A program made the position numbers and the translations under genes. A model generated the notes under the pieces. The model saw only the letters and a list, made by a program, of their open reading frames with translations, did not search any database and was not told where the DNA came from. From NCBI RefSeq assembly GCF_905220415.1, contig NC_059542.1, positions 5,270,001 to 5,334,000 on the forward strand: a stretch of 64,000 nt of DNA, read 5' to 3'. Source of the stretch: Colias croceus (lineage: Eukaryota; Arthropoda; Insecta; Lepidoptera; Pieridae). Shown here in pieces: positions 34,693 through 45,000 of the stretch (positions are counted from its first letter, which is position 1; each line of letters starts with the position of its first letter).

Positions 34693-35664
34693 TTAAATGT
34701 TCATAACCATTATTTCCTGTAATGTTTTACTCAAGTCTTTTCTCCTTGCTTTTTCCAAAGCATCACAGAGCGCATAAAATCCCCTTTGTGGATCTGCCTT
34801 ATGTTCATATATTTTAAGTAATTGTATGGCTTTTTCAGCCAATGTGTTATTTCGAGTATCAATTTCATCAATTCTTTTTTCTTGTATTTTCAAGTTTCTG
34901 GCAAGATCTCTCCAGTATGTTCCAATTTCTTCAACTATTGTTTCATTTATTCTTGCCTTTTTCCTTGCACTTATATTTCCGTATGGATGACCTTTTGGTA
35001 TACTGTCTATGGATTCTGATTTTGATACATTGTGGTTAGTAGTTGCTGAGAAATAGACAAGAAGTTTAGATATTATTTAATGAACTGCTTCTCTGTTTAT
35101 AACAAAAATCACCTATTAGTTAAAAATCAGTAGTGAAAATTATAGATAAAATAAGTATAAAGTATTTTCTCTTCTTTATTCATGTAATACATAGAGAAAA
35201 TAAGAAAATGTTTGTTTTAATTTTGTGTTTATATGGTCATATTTTTACTGAGCAAAAGAAGTACCTATAGAGTGAAACATTGCAATAGTAAATCTATAGT
35301 GCACAGGTTTTTAGAAAATTAGAGAACATTAGTAGATAATATGAACAAACTCACCATAATAATTCATATACGTTCTAGGAACATGTGATAATTCATATTC
35401 ACTAATACTTTTTAGCAAATCATTGCTTTGTATCAACCAAGCTATTTCTTTTAATGGTGAAATATTATCTTCTGATAAAACTTCTCTTATTTCTAAAATT
35501 CGGAGTAATTGCCCAATTGTGTTTATTTGTTCGAATCTTCTACTAGAATCGATATCGTCTTTGTAAAGGCTTTTTATCTGGTTGAGTATTCGATCGTGTT
35601 TCTCGCAGGTTCCCACATTGTATACAACTTGTTGTTTTAATTTACTGTACTCGGATAAAGTCAT
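34693..35664 (-). CDS. FADD: FADD death-domain adaptor
   Basis: Two exons, 35664-35355 and 35045-34693, join with phase 1 to 220 aa. Residues about 1-90 are predicted helical and resemble a death effector domain (LLRILEIREVLSEDN, then PLKEIAWLI). Residues about 135-215 form a death domain with the typical IGTYWRDLARNLKI core and a closing ALCDALEKARRKDL. In insects FADD links IMD to the caspase Dredd in the cytoplasmic anti-bacterial IMD pathway. The first ATG in frame is used; upstream only a GTG would extend it by four codons. The gene is convergent with PFAS, 605 bp between stops. The death domain is clear, and the FADD name follows from DED-DD order and size. Confidence 0.8.
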
Positions 35665-35886
35665 TTTAGTAAACACATGAAAACGTGAATTGTATTGTAT
35701 TAACTATTTTATATTCATCTTTTTAATTTATCTAGTCACATATGTAATCAGTAGACAGAAATCCCGGAACAAAAACAAAAACAAACACCTTTTGGTGAGT
35801 GGTGACCCTTTATATCGTATGTATTACTCTACTCTTTGCTTTATATCAATTATACTCTTTGGTGGTGAGACTTGAGAACACAGATA

Positions 35887-36744
35887 TAGGTAAACCAGAA
35901 TCTGATGGCAATTAGGGAAATCAAAATTTTGAGTGTGCAACCCTAGGGAAAATGGACTGAACGATCTTGATACTGCTTATTTTTTATTTTGTCCTCAATA
36001 TCATTAGTCACATTACTTAAGTGGACAATACTGTACTTAATAATGAGATATCCACTTAATATTATGTAGGTAGGTACATACTTACATGTATAATATAGGT
36101 ACAATTATACATATTACTTTTATACAGTATACAGGTAATACATATTATTATTTACACATACCTTTATTTGTATATTTATTACCAGTATGGCATGTGAAAA
36201 TATCGATATAATGATAATGTAGATCAAAACTGCTTATATTTTTTTATTAAATAAAATAAAAATAAAATAAAACTATGTTTATTTTCGTAAGTATTAATAG
36301 ATACACATTATAAAATTGACTTGGACAGCTTTGACTTGAAGAATAGCCGTATTGGAAACTCCTGTAATAAGTTTTCATAAAATTATATTCTAATCAACAA
36401 ACAATATTATAGTTACCTACATATAATATTTTTTTTAATTTAAAGTATCAAAATGGGTAAGTCCAATTTACCAATAAAATCTTCAAATTTGAAAATTGTG
36501 ATGTGTTGGACCCTTCTTCATCTAATGTTTTCTTATCAACAATATAAACAACACATCTCGCTTGTGATCGCAGCGGCATTTTCGACATTTTCGAAGATTT
36601 TTTAGACAAAATCCTAAAAATTATTCATCAACTGCAAAAAAGACAAATAATTTGACAACCAAATTGATAGTTGTCAAATAAGTTGCCACATGAAAATCTT
36701 TTATTTCTTAAATAAAAATATGCCATCAGATTCTGGTAGACCTA
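35887..36744 (-). mobile_element. TA-flanked DNA transposon derivative with mini-gene (copy 2), upstream of FADD
   Basis: Inverted copy of 8789-9620. The ends TAGGTAAACCAGAATCTGAT and ...GGTAGACCTA are flanked by TA at 35885-35886 and 36745-36746. The near end is about 220 bp upstream of the FADD start codon. On the minus strand it retains the ATG at 36588, the GTAAATTGG donor, the TTATTACAG acceptor and the in-frame stop of the mini-gene. Confidence 0.75.
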
Positions 36745-37215
36745 TAACTATATATTAGTCAGAGACTTGAGAAGTTGAGAGTGTAAATATGATGTTGCCA
36801 GATACAGAAATTGGAAAATACAAAATTCCTTTTTTGTATGTATGGGAATTGGGAGGATATAGGTGGAAATTGGGAATTTTTTTTAGGTCATTCCCAATTT
36901 TTTTCCCAAAAATGAATATCAGATTAATGTAATATTGGATTTGGAGCGACCATCAAATTTGGTGAAACGAAGTATTGCATTGAAATACCCAATAAATGCT
37001 AAATTCGTGGAATCTTACAAACTTCACATAGCAGTATTAGGGGTGTTAAATAACAGAGATAACCTATATTCATAAAAGAGAAATGCTGCGATTATTGTTT
37101 TCTATCTTTTCGATACTCTTGTATAAAATAAATAACCATGAAGCGGTATTAACCGTTTCCATATTATTTATATTAATTTTGGTTTAAATGGAAGAATACT
37201 AGCAACATTATATTA

Positions 37216-37395
37216 GGCGGCTTCAAGAAGCTTATATCTATATACACTGGAGATTGCACTCAGTTCACTTGTCACGGGAAGGTATGACCTTGAATGACGC
37301 CTGGTTGTTTTTTGTCCCTTTCACACCTAACTTGGCAAGTTGGTGCATAGTGCAATCTCCAGTGTATTAAGATAGGTTATGCTTCTTGGGCGGCT
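37216..37395. mobile_element. 180-bp foldback MITE
   Basis: GGCGGCTTCAAGAAGCTTAT at the left, followed by ATACACTGGAGATTGCACT, is inverted at 37346-37395. The terminal repeats are about 45 bp with small gaps. Confidence 0.7.
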
Positions 37396-37792
37396 TTGAC
37401 CTTGTTTTGACAGACGACAGAGCTACCACAGAGCAAGTAAGTGTCTACGAGACTCCTTTCGGGGCTTATACTCTCGTTTCAAATAGGGAATATATGGAAA
37501 TATACATACATGATTTATTTTTTATACGATAGTTTACAACAATTTATGGGAGAAAAAATTCACAACCAAAAAGTAATTAGAAGTATATATGTAATTAAAA
37601 AAAAAAAACTCAAACGACGCGGTGATTTGGCGCGCTTCGTGTGACGTCACAGTTCATGACAACAAACAAATCAAGTCAAGAAAACAGTTGAAGTTGAACA
37701 ATTAGTATTAGAGTGGTTTTAGAAGTTTCTTTGATTCAATAAGGATTCAATATCGTTATTCGTTTCTTATAATTATTGTTCATAAATCGTTA

Positions 37793-37925
37793 TGGAACAT
37801 CATTCCTCACTAGAAAAATACGAAAACCTACATACAAGTATTGGGTTGTGCCTAACTGCAAAAATACAATAAGAAATTCTCCAAACCACAGAATAATAAC
37901 TTTGTTTTTGTAAATCGTAATTCAT
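37793..37925 (+). pseudogene. Possible THAP-domain gene fragment
   Basis: In one frame the sequence reads YWVVPNCKNTIRNSPN. This resembles the V-P-x-C-x-N-T start of THAP zinc-finger domains found in P-element-like transposases and related insect proteins. The ATG-initiated frame at 37793 differs, so a frameshift separates start and motif. The second half of the domain is missing. Confidence 0.35.
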
Positions 37926-38003
37926 AGGTTACACTTTCCAATACTCTATGGGTTACACGCTCAGTCTGGCCTCAGTTCAGTCCATCAGTTTGATCCGGCT
38001 TAG

Positions 38004-38287
38004 AGCGTTTTCACATTATCCGATCCGATATCGGATATCGGACGCTGATAGCCGATATCCGCGGATACAATTTGCCCTTTCACATTGTCCGATAAAATCG
38101 TTCCGATATCATCATGAGTGTTGCCAGAAATTTTTAGAGAAAACTAAACTAAATTGCCAGTTGATAAAAAAGGTATAATAAAAAAAAATTCAAATGATAG
38201 ATCATAGTTGTACATCAATATTGTACATACACATTAAAAATAAAAACTTCTAAAAAAGAAAAGTAAAATGTAAAAAAGATTTTATAT
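38004..38287 (+). mobile_element. Left end of a second GATATCGG-type element
   Basis: Begins AGAGCGTTTTCACATTATCC with GATATCGG palindromes and continues with the same internal blocks as the element at 1-851 (gttgccag, agagaaaac, ggtat, gtagttgtacat). It runs into the inverted duplication at 38288. No matching right terminal repeat is present at the far side, where a truncated LINE begins. Confidence 0.65.
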
Positions 38288-38300
38288 CATTAATTACTGC

Positions 38301-38383
38301 CACAGAACAATAAAAACTAATAGAAGTGCTTGACACGTGGGCCACGCCCACATCACACTTCTATTAGTTTTTATTGTTCTGTG
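38301..38383. mobile_element. 83-bp hairpin MITE, hAT-like, left arm copy
   Basis: CACAGAACAATAAAAACTAA... is inverted at the other end, leaving only a short centre. ATTACTGC is duplicated on both sides (38293-38300, 38384-38391). The 8-bp duplication points to a hAT-type mobiliser. Confidence 0.8.
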
Positions 38384-38545
38384 ATTACTGCATATTATTT
38401 AGATGTGCTATTTACTAAAAAGTTTTGATATCGGTCATTTATATTATAGTATATGTTAACACATTATAAATTATATAAATTTATATCAATACCTACTAGA
38501 ACCTAGTATTAGTTAATAGTTTTAGTAATACATATTAGTAAATAC

Positions 38546-38825
38546 TGTAGCGACGACAAGCCAATTTATGAGTTATCGAATTTCAAGTGTAGCCCAAAGA
38601 AAGTTCACACGGTAACTCATATATAAACAGTTCGTGCGCTATGCACGGACAGTCAAAGAGTATAGTAACTATGTATAAGGACAGTCACGGTCTTGTCGGG
38701 ACGCGGGTGGGTCGCATTAGGTCGAATATTAATTACATACGAATATATATATGTAATTTAACGAAATATAACCTTTTGCGTAGTTATTCATCTTTTATTA
38801 CACCCGCACATAACAAGACCCTACA
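38546..38825 (+). mobile_element. Solo LTR (280 bp) inserted in the left arm
   Basis: It starts TGTAGCGACGACAAG, ends AACAAGACCCTACA (TG...CA termini), and is flanked by ATAC on both sides (38542-38545, 38826-38829). The right arm has the empty site with a single ATAC. A TATA-like CATATATAAACAG lies inside (about 38617), followed by a possible start region. A 4-bp duplication favours a Ty3/gypsy-type element. The family is not identified. Confidence 0.7.
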
Positions 38826-38894
38826 ATACCTTTCAAAATCTATTAAATGTATTTTTAGCAAGACGTACCTAGTCATTTAGTCATTTTTTCACTA

Positions 38895-39943
38895 CTACTA
38901 TAACTATTTATAAAAGTTCATGTAGTACCTATGATAAATTTATTTAAGTGATACAATCTTTGTTCACATTTTCTTTTCTTTTTCTTATTACACTGTAATA
39001 TCCTAAAATAATATTGCCATCCGTTCAAATATATTTGTAATATGATTGTTGTAATTTCCTGTAAGTAAAGATACATACAATAAATTGTTTTATTGTCATA
39101 AGCAATATAAAAATAATGCGTATTATTGCGTTGAGGTTTAGCATCAGGCCATGTGAAAATCACAGGACACTAAGTCTAAATACAGTACTTGCGCTCATTA
39201 CTGCATTATGTTCTAGCGCATGTTGATTACTGCGTTATTTTTTAGTATTTGATACAGGTTTTTAATGTCCGGGGCTAAGTAGATGTACACATAATATCTT
39301 CTCACTTTTACACAGATTTAAAAAAAATGCTCTACGGTTGAAACCTACTGCGGGGATATTAAAATTAAACAATTTGTAGAAGAAAATTAAGTTTTATTAG
39401 GACAACATTTATTTTAACATCAGTTAAACTGACATGTACATGACTTAAAAAACAAACAGCGCGCAGGAGCAGCACACGTGCCGCACGTCTCACTTCACCG
39501 AACGACGACGACGCAGAGATTTGCTTCAACAAAACGCAGCACAGAGCACTGTATCGTACGGTTACGATCTCGCGAACTTTTACCTGTGCTTTTACTACAC
39601 ACAAATGCAGTAATGTGGAGAACTGCGTTTTGACGTAGCAATTGGTCTACAGACACTAGAATAAAATGCTACAGTAATGGCTATTACTGCACTTTGTTTT
39701 AGGGTATCTTAACAAGAACTGCATTATTTTTTAGCACATGTTTAATACGGCGCTTTTTCTTATCATTGATATAGTTTTCATGTAAGTACTGCAAAAATCG
39801 TTAGCTAAAAAACATACTTCCGGGTACTTTTTTATGAAATTATTTTTTTTTTCATGTTAATAAACCCCTTGGGATCCCATTTCTTGCAAAAAGTAAAAAT
39901 CCCAAAAATGTCGATTACTGCATTCTTTGTTATCAGGGCAGTA
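38895..39943. other. Loop of the inverted duplication, with ATTACTGC motif repeats
   Basis: About 1.05 kb between the arms. A motif like ATTACTGCATTATNTTNTAG recurs near 39198, 39225, 39684, 39714 and 39914, once more inverted near 39605. No coding region is recognised. Confidence 0.45.
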
Positions 39944-40268
39944 TAGTGAAAAAATGACTAAATGACTAGGTACCTACGTCTTGCTAAAAATACATTTAAT
40001 AGATTTTGAAAGGTATTTACTAATATGTATTACTAAAACTATTAACTAATACTAGGTTGTAGTAGGTATTGATATAAATTTATATAATTTATAATGTGTT
40101 AACATATACTATATATATGACCGATATCAAAACTATTTAGTAAATAGCACATCTAAATAATATGCAGTAATCACAGAACAATAAAAACTAATAGAAGTGT
40201 GATGTGGGCGTGGCCCTCGTGTCAAGCACTTCTATTAGTTTTTATTGTTCTGTGGCAGTAATTAATGA
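39944..40268 (-). repeat. Right arm of the large inverted duplication
   Basis: Reverse complement of 38288-38894 without the LTR. It includes the MITE at 40172-40254. Its outer edge abuts the 3' end of a LINE fragment. Confidence 0.85.
40172..40254. mobile_element. 83-bp hairpin MITE, hAT-like, right arm copy
   Basis: Same sequence as 38301-38383 in inverse orientation with small differences in the centre. Flanked by GCAGTAAT at 40164-40171 and 40255-40262. Confidence 0.8.
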
Positions 40269-40552
40269 CTTACTTGACTTATTGTCCGATGTCCCCTATG
40301 TGGGGCAGAGGGCGTCCACAGTGCGCCGCCATCGCGTTCTATCTTGGGCTACGCTCTTCACCTCCGGCCACGTCAACCCAATCGCCTTAGCTTCCGCCGC
40401 CACCGAACGTCGCCAGGATTGCCTAGGACGGCCACGCTTCCTTTTCCCTTGAGGAGTCCACTCCAGGGCTTGCCTGGGTATATGCGATGTGTTTCTTCTG
40501 AGAGTGTGGCCGATCCAATTCCATTTGCGGCGTGAAATTTGGCGCAAAATCA
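40269..40552 (-). mobile_element. Truncated non-LTR retrotransposon 3' end (RTE/BovB-like)
   Basis: On the minus strand it encodes RKWNWIGHTLRRNTSHIPRQ, then GKRKRGRPRQSWRR and an AQDRTRWRRTVDALCPT end followed by TAG. This is the conserved C-terminus of a group of animal endonuclease-reverse transcriptases. After the stop it runs into GGACATCGGACAATAAGTCA repeats. The rest of the element is missing. Confidence 0.75.
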
Positions 40553-40650
40553 GTCATAATTTGTCATCAGATATAATTTTCAAATACTTGGGATAAGTGA
40601 AGTGCGTAGGAACGGTTTTGGAGAGTTTAGAACACCAAAAGGCCTTACTT

Positions 40651-40840
40651 TTGACGTGACAACGTCTTATAATTCGATAGAGCAGGCTGTACGCCCGAAA
40701 AAAGATGACTCAAGCGGCGTTACCTCGCTCTGAGGCGTTCCAGTGCAAACGAGAGCGCGGAATGAGCGACAAAGAAGGACAATCGTTGTCACGTTCAACT
40801 ATCGTCAGTAAACCGACTTTACAGACAACCAATTTTTTTT
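40651..40840 (+). repeat. Dispersed repeat TTGACGTGACAACGTC...ACCAATTTTTTT, copy A
   Basis: Closely matches 50696-50910 over its whole length and shares its 3' end with 27483-27668. Unclassified; the terminal T run and GC-richer body suggest a SINE-like or retro-derived unit. Confidence 0.6.
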
Positions 40841-42014
40841 ATTTAATTTTTCGCGTACATAAAAAATTACTAAAGAATGTTCTTATAAAATGATATTTTG
40901 AATTATGCTATTAGGTACGGATTTCAAACTAAAAACACCAAAAACTGAAAAACATTAATAACTATGAACGAATTGGATTTTTCAGTTTCAAACATTCAAA
41001 AATTAGTTAAACTATATAGGAAAGTTTAATCAAAGGGTCGTCTCAGGTCGTCTAATAACTGCAGGTTATAATCGTCAAACGGATAAGATTCAATTTTGAC
41101 TGGTGCACGCAACGGTACGGTGACCGCACAAAAGATTACCTACTTGAAACATAAGAAGATGTCACTGCTTTGTTATGCACTTCTACCGCCTTCTATTTTC
41201 AAAAAATGAAAATTTTATAGCACAGCTATTCAGCTCATTTTTTTTAGGAAATTAGTAGTTTACTTAGCAGTCTGTATTATTAATTTTATAATAATAGCTA
41301 TAAAGCTATAGACATTAAAGTAGACATTATAATTACATTTCGACCATACCTAGAACCTAGGTACTCCGACCGACCGACTCGAATTTAACATTTTTTTAAC
41401 GCAATGTTTAACGCACGGTTTTCATCCAATATCAGACACTTTTTAAAGATCGATGACAATGCAATGATTTTATGTTATCTTATTATTCTGAATAGTTAGT
41501 GAAAGTAATAAAAATAAATAATGCTTAATTTTTTTTACTCACTCAGATGATTTTATCATTAAAGTTTGTTTTTTCTGTCGAAACTAATCTATATGTAAGA
41601 GTATTTCATATAAGATTCACTCATTTTCATTAAAATGTAGCTGTACATAAATATTGTGTTCTCGAATATCCTTTTTTTTAACAAATATTACATAATACCA
41701 TAACTACATACATACTTTTCCCATTAATTCTACTTATCACAAAATAATAAATATACCTAACACGTAACCTTTTCTGTGATATTTGAAATCACAACAATTT
41801 TTCACGCAATTATAATCGAAAGTTAAAACACATACGATAAGAGGTCATTAATTGTAACAAACAATGCTCATGCAATACAAACAGAAGTGTGTATTTACTT
41901 ATTGCTTTATCTAATTATCTATTTTGTGTTGTCTTATTAAGCTTTGACCTTATTATCAGTATATTGTATAGCTTTCATGCGAACGGACAATATTATGAAT
42001 AAATCTTTTAAAAA
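40841..42014. other. Upstream region of GLDC
   Basis: AT-rich, no coding region recognised. It should contain the GLDC promoter and 5' UTR. I see no diagnostic element. Confidence 0.35.
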
Positions 42015-45000
42015 ATGAATCGATTACTAAAACCTGTGAAAATTTATAATCAATTACACAAAAAATTGGAAATTAAATATGGGAGTGCGTGTTTCCGTTG
42101 TTTGACGAATATAAGTTCAAAAAATGATCGTTTGTTCCCTGAGAGAATTGATTTCCCCAGTCGTCACATCGGCCCTAGGGATCAAGATGTAGTTACTATG
42201 CTAGATCTTTTAGGATATAAGGTAAAATTACTTTCTAAATTAGTTATGTAGATTTGTGTCATCGCAAGGTTGTAAAAAACCAATGTAATAAAGTACTCGC
42301 GAGGTCGCAAACTGTTAAAATTGTGACCTCTAATTTTTGTTTGCAATTTAACGCATTAGTTTACGTCTAACGAAAAATGCGAATATACGAGTATCATGCG
42401 AATAAATGCGAATATACGAGTATCAGGCTTAATTCTGTGTACCTAATTTTTCAATAAACAGTTATAAACGTAACTCAAATTATCGGTTGCTAGTTTTACA
42501 ATTTAACTGTTTCATATCGATAGATACAAACCGAAATGCAGTAACTTTATGGATCATCGATAGATTACAATCTCGCGCAAGTTGTAAACTAACGGTGTTT
42601 ACATTGTAAAAATTGAGGATTGTAATTACCTATTACGATTCTCAATTTAAGGGTGACACATAATATATAAATGATACAATCCTCATTTTACATACCTAAC
42701 CTTAGTTCAATATTTAAAAGTGTGTGTCTTTCACGTGCCATTTATTTGAATGCGTAATGGGGACAACCATAGAAATATAAATCAGGCGCGGTCACAACAT
42801 GCAATTTTACAAGACGTTCACTAAAAACAATAATGTAACATGTTGAGTTGGTAGGTAATAATTTATTGCACAATACACAATTATATGGCACACACTATAT
42901 AATATAACAAATGGATATCTGCCAATTTTTTTTGCGAATCGGGTGATAATAATATATTTGCTGGGGGTTATCTCTAGACGAATATTTAAAAGAGCTACCT
43001 CTCGAACGCGGAACGAGTCAGCCTCTCTTCTAACATTTTTGCTCTGAACCATTTGTTTACACGGCTATGCGTAGAAACTGATCTCTCTCATAAAACTCTC
43101 TCTAGTTTTGTAGAAGCAGAATATGAAATACTTTTCGACTATGTGTAGGATTTATTTATTTATTTTGTAAAGCATAAGAAATTCAATTTGACCTGTAGGT
43201 ACGATTTTCGGAGGTCATGTTAAACCCCGTGTAGGATCGCGCCTAGGTGTACGTATTCAATGTATGTGTGTTACAACCAGTTTCAACTTCAAACCGAAAG
43301 GAAAAAAAGCAAATTATATTCATCAGGACTATTTAAAAATCGATTACTCCTTAGCTAAACGTTTTCTATTTATACATTACATTTATTAATTAAGATTATA
43401 CTTTTAGAGTTTAGATGAACTCACAAACGATGCAGTGCCGAAGCAAATTCAACTCAATGGGCTTATGGACATCAATGATCCAATGAGTAAGGAATTTTAA
43501 ATATATTTTCAATAAATAATATGTAAATTGTAGGTATAAATAATTATAAAATATGTAAAAACATATTATCTTTTTTAGGTGAATATGATCTAATTGAAAG
43601 AGTGAGGAAAATTGCTGAAAAGAATCAAATATGGCGATCATACATCGGAATGGGGTACCACAATTGTTGTGTTCCACATACAATTATGCGAAATATGTTT
43701 GAAAATCCAGGATGGTATGTATAATAAAATAAAAACATTAAATTTTCTATAGCGACATTGTTGGAGATTTGTTTGAATTTTTAGGACAACTCAGTATACG
43801 CCGTATCAACCAGAAGTCTCTCAGGGCAGGTTGGAGGGTCTTCTCAATTACCAGACGATGGTTAGCGATTTGACTGGGTTAGATGTTGCAAATGCGTCAT
43901 TACTTGACGAAGGAACTGCTGCTGCTGAAGCCCTATCGCTGTGTCATAGGTATCTTACTCACTATTAATTAGTAATAATGTACAATTTGAGTACTTCGAT
44001 TTAAAATTATTCTTGTATTTTTAGACACAACAAAAGAACAAAGTTTGTAGTATCGGAACGTATTCATCCTCAAACGTTAGCAGTAGTTCAAACAAGACTG
44101 GATGCTCTAGGTTTAGAAGTCAAAGTATTACCGGACGTGCGGCAGGCTGATTTCGCACAGCGAGACATTTCGGCAGTATTATTGCAATGTCCTGATACTA
44201 GAGGTCTAGTATACGATTATTCTGGTTTGGCTGCAGCCGCTCAAGAACACGGTGTAAGTTTATAATTATTTATACAGATGTTTCGTTAAGCACATTGCGG
44301 TCCAGTTTCAGAACTTCTGGATATGTTCTTTTCAGCTTATTGGCCTGTTAAAATTACATGTTTATGAAATTATACGCAGCTATCAAAGTGTCTCTATCAG
44401 CAAGCGGTGAAATTTACCCTGTATTATAAACTTAAATTTTATTGCAGACGTTAGTAGTGGTTGCCACAGATCTTCTAGCATTAGCGCTTTTGAGGCCACC
44501 AGCTGAATGTGGTGCAGCGCTAGCAGTGGGCACTTCCCAGCGGTTCGGCGTACCGCTTGGTTACGGAGGTCCACATGCCGGATTTTTCGCCGCAGAACAT
44601 GCGCTAGTGCGACTCATGCCAGGCCGTATGGTTGGTGTGACCAGGGACGCGTCTGGAAGGGATGCTTATAGGTTAGTACCTAATTAATACAAATTAAAAC
44701 TATTAGTAGACCTTTGTATTCGCTTCATATTTTGTCTACGGAAATATGACCACGTCTCTGAGTTTCGTTCTCAGCTCAAGTGGCTACCCATTCGATTTCG
44801 CCGGGATGCTCACGTGCTGCAACTATTATATCAAGTTTTGTTTAACCCCAAAACACCGAAATATCTCAAGGACAATTTCGTGTTCAGAGGAGAAAACGGA
44901 GATTCTGTCCGCTCATCGGAAAAGCTCCGATTAATAATGCCTGCGCACCATACGAACTTTCTCGACAACTCTTTCACTGTTCGTGCAATCAAACTATGGA

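Larger units (their letters stand above)
38288..38894 (+). repeat. Left arm of a large inverted duplication
   Basis: 38288-38545 plus 38826-38894 (about 327 bp in all) match the reverse complement of 39944-40268. The two parts are separated only by a 280-bp LTR-like insertion. Both arms contain the same 83-bp MITE with its duplicated target. Confidence 0.85.

Noticed and set aside
39365..39604. Minus-strand 79-codon frame in the palindrome loop
   Set aside because: No recognisable domain, repeat-rich surroundings and no splice partners.
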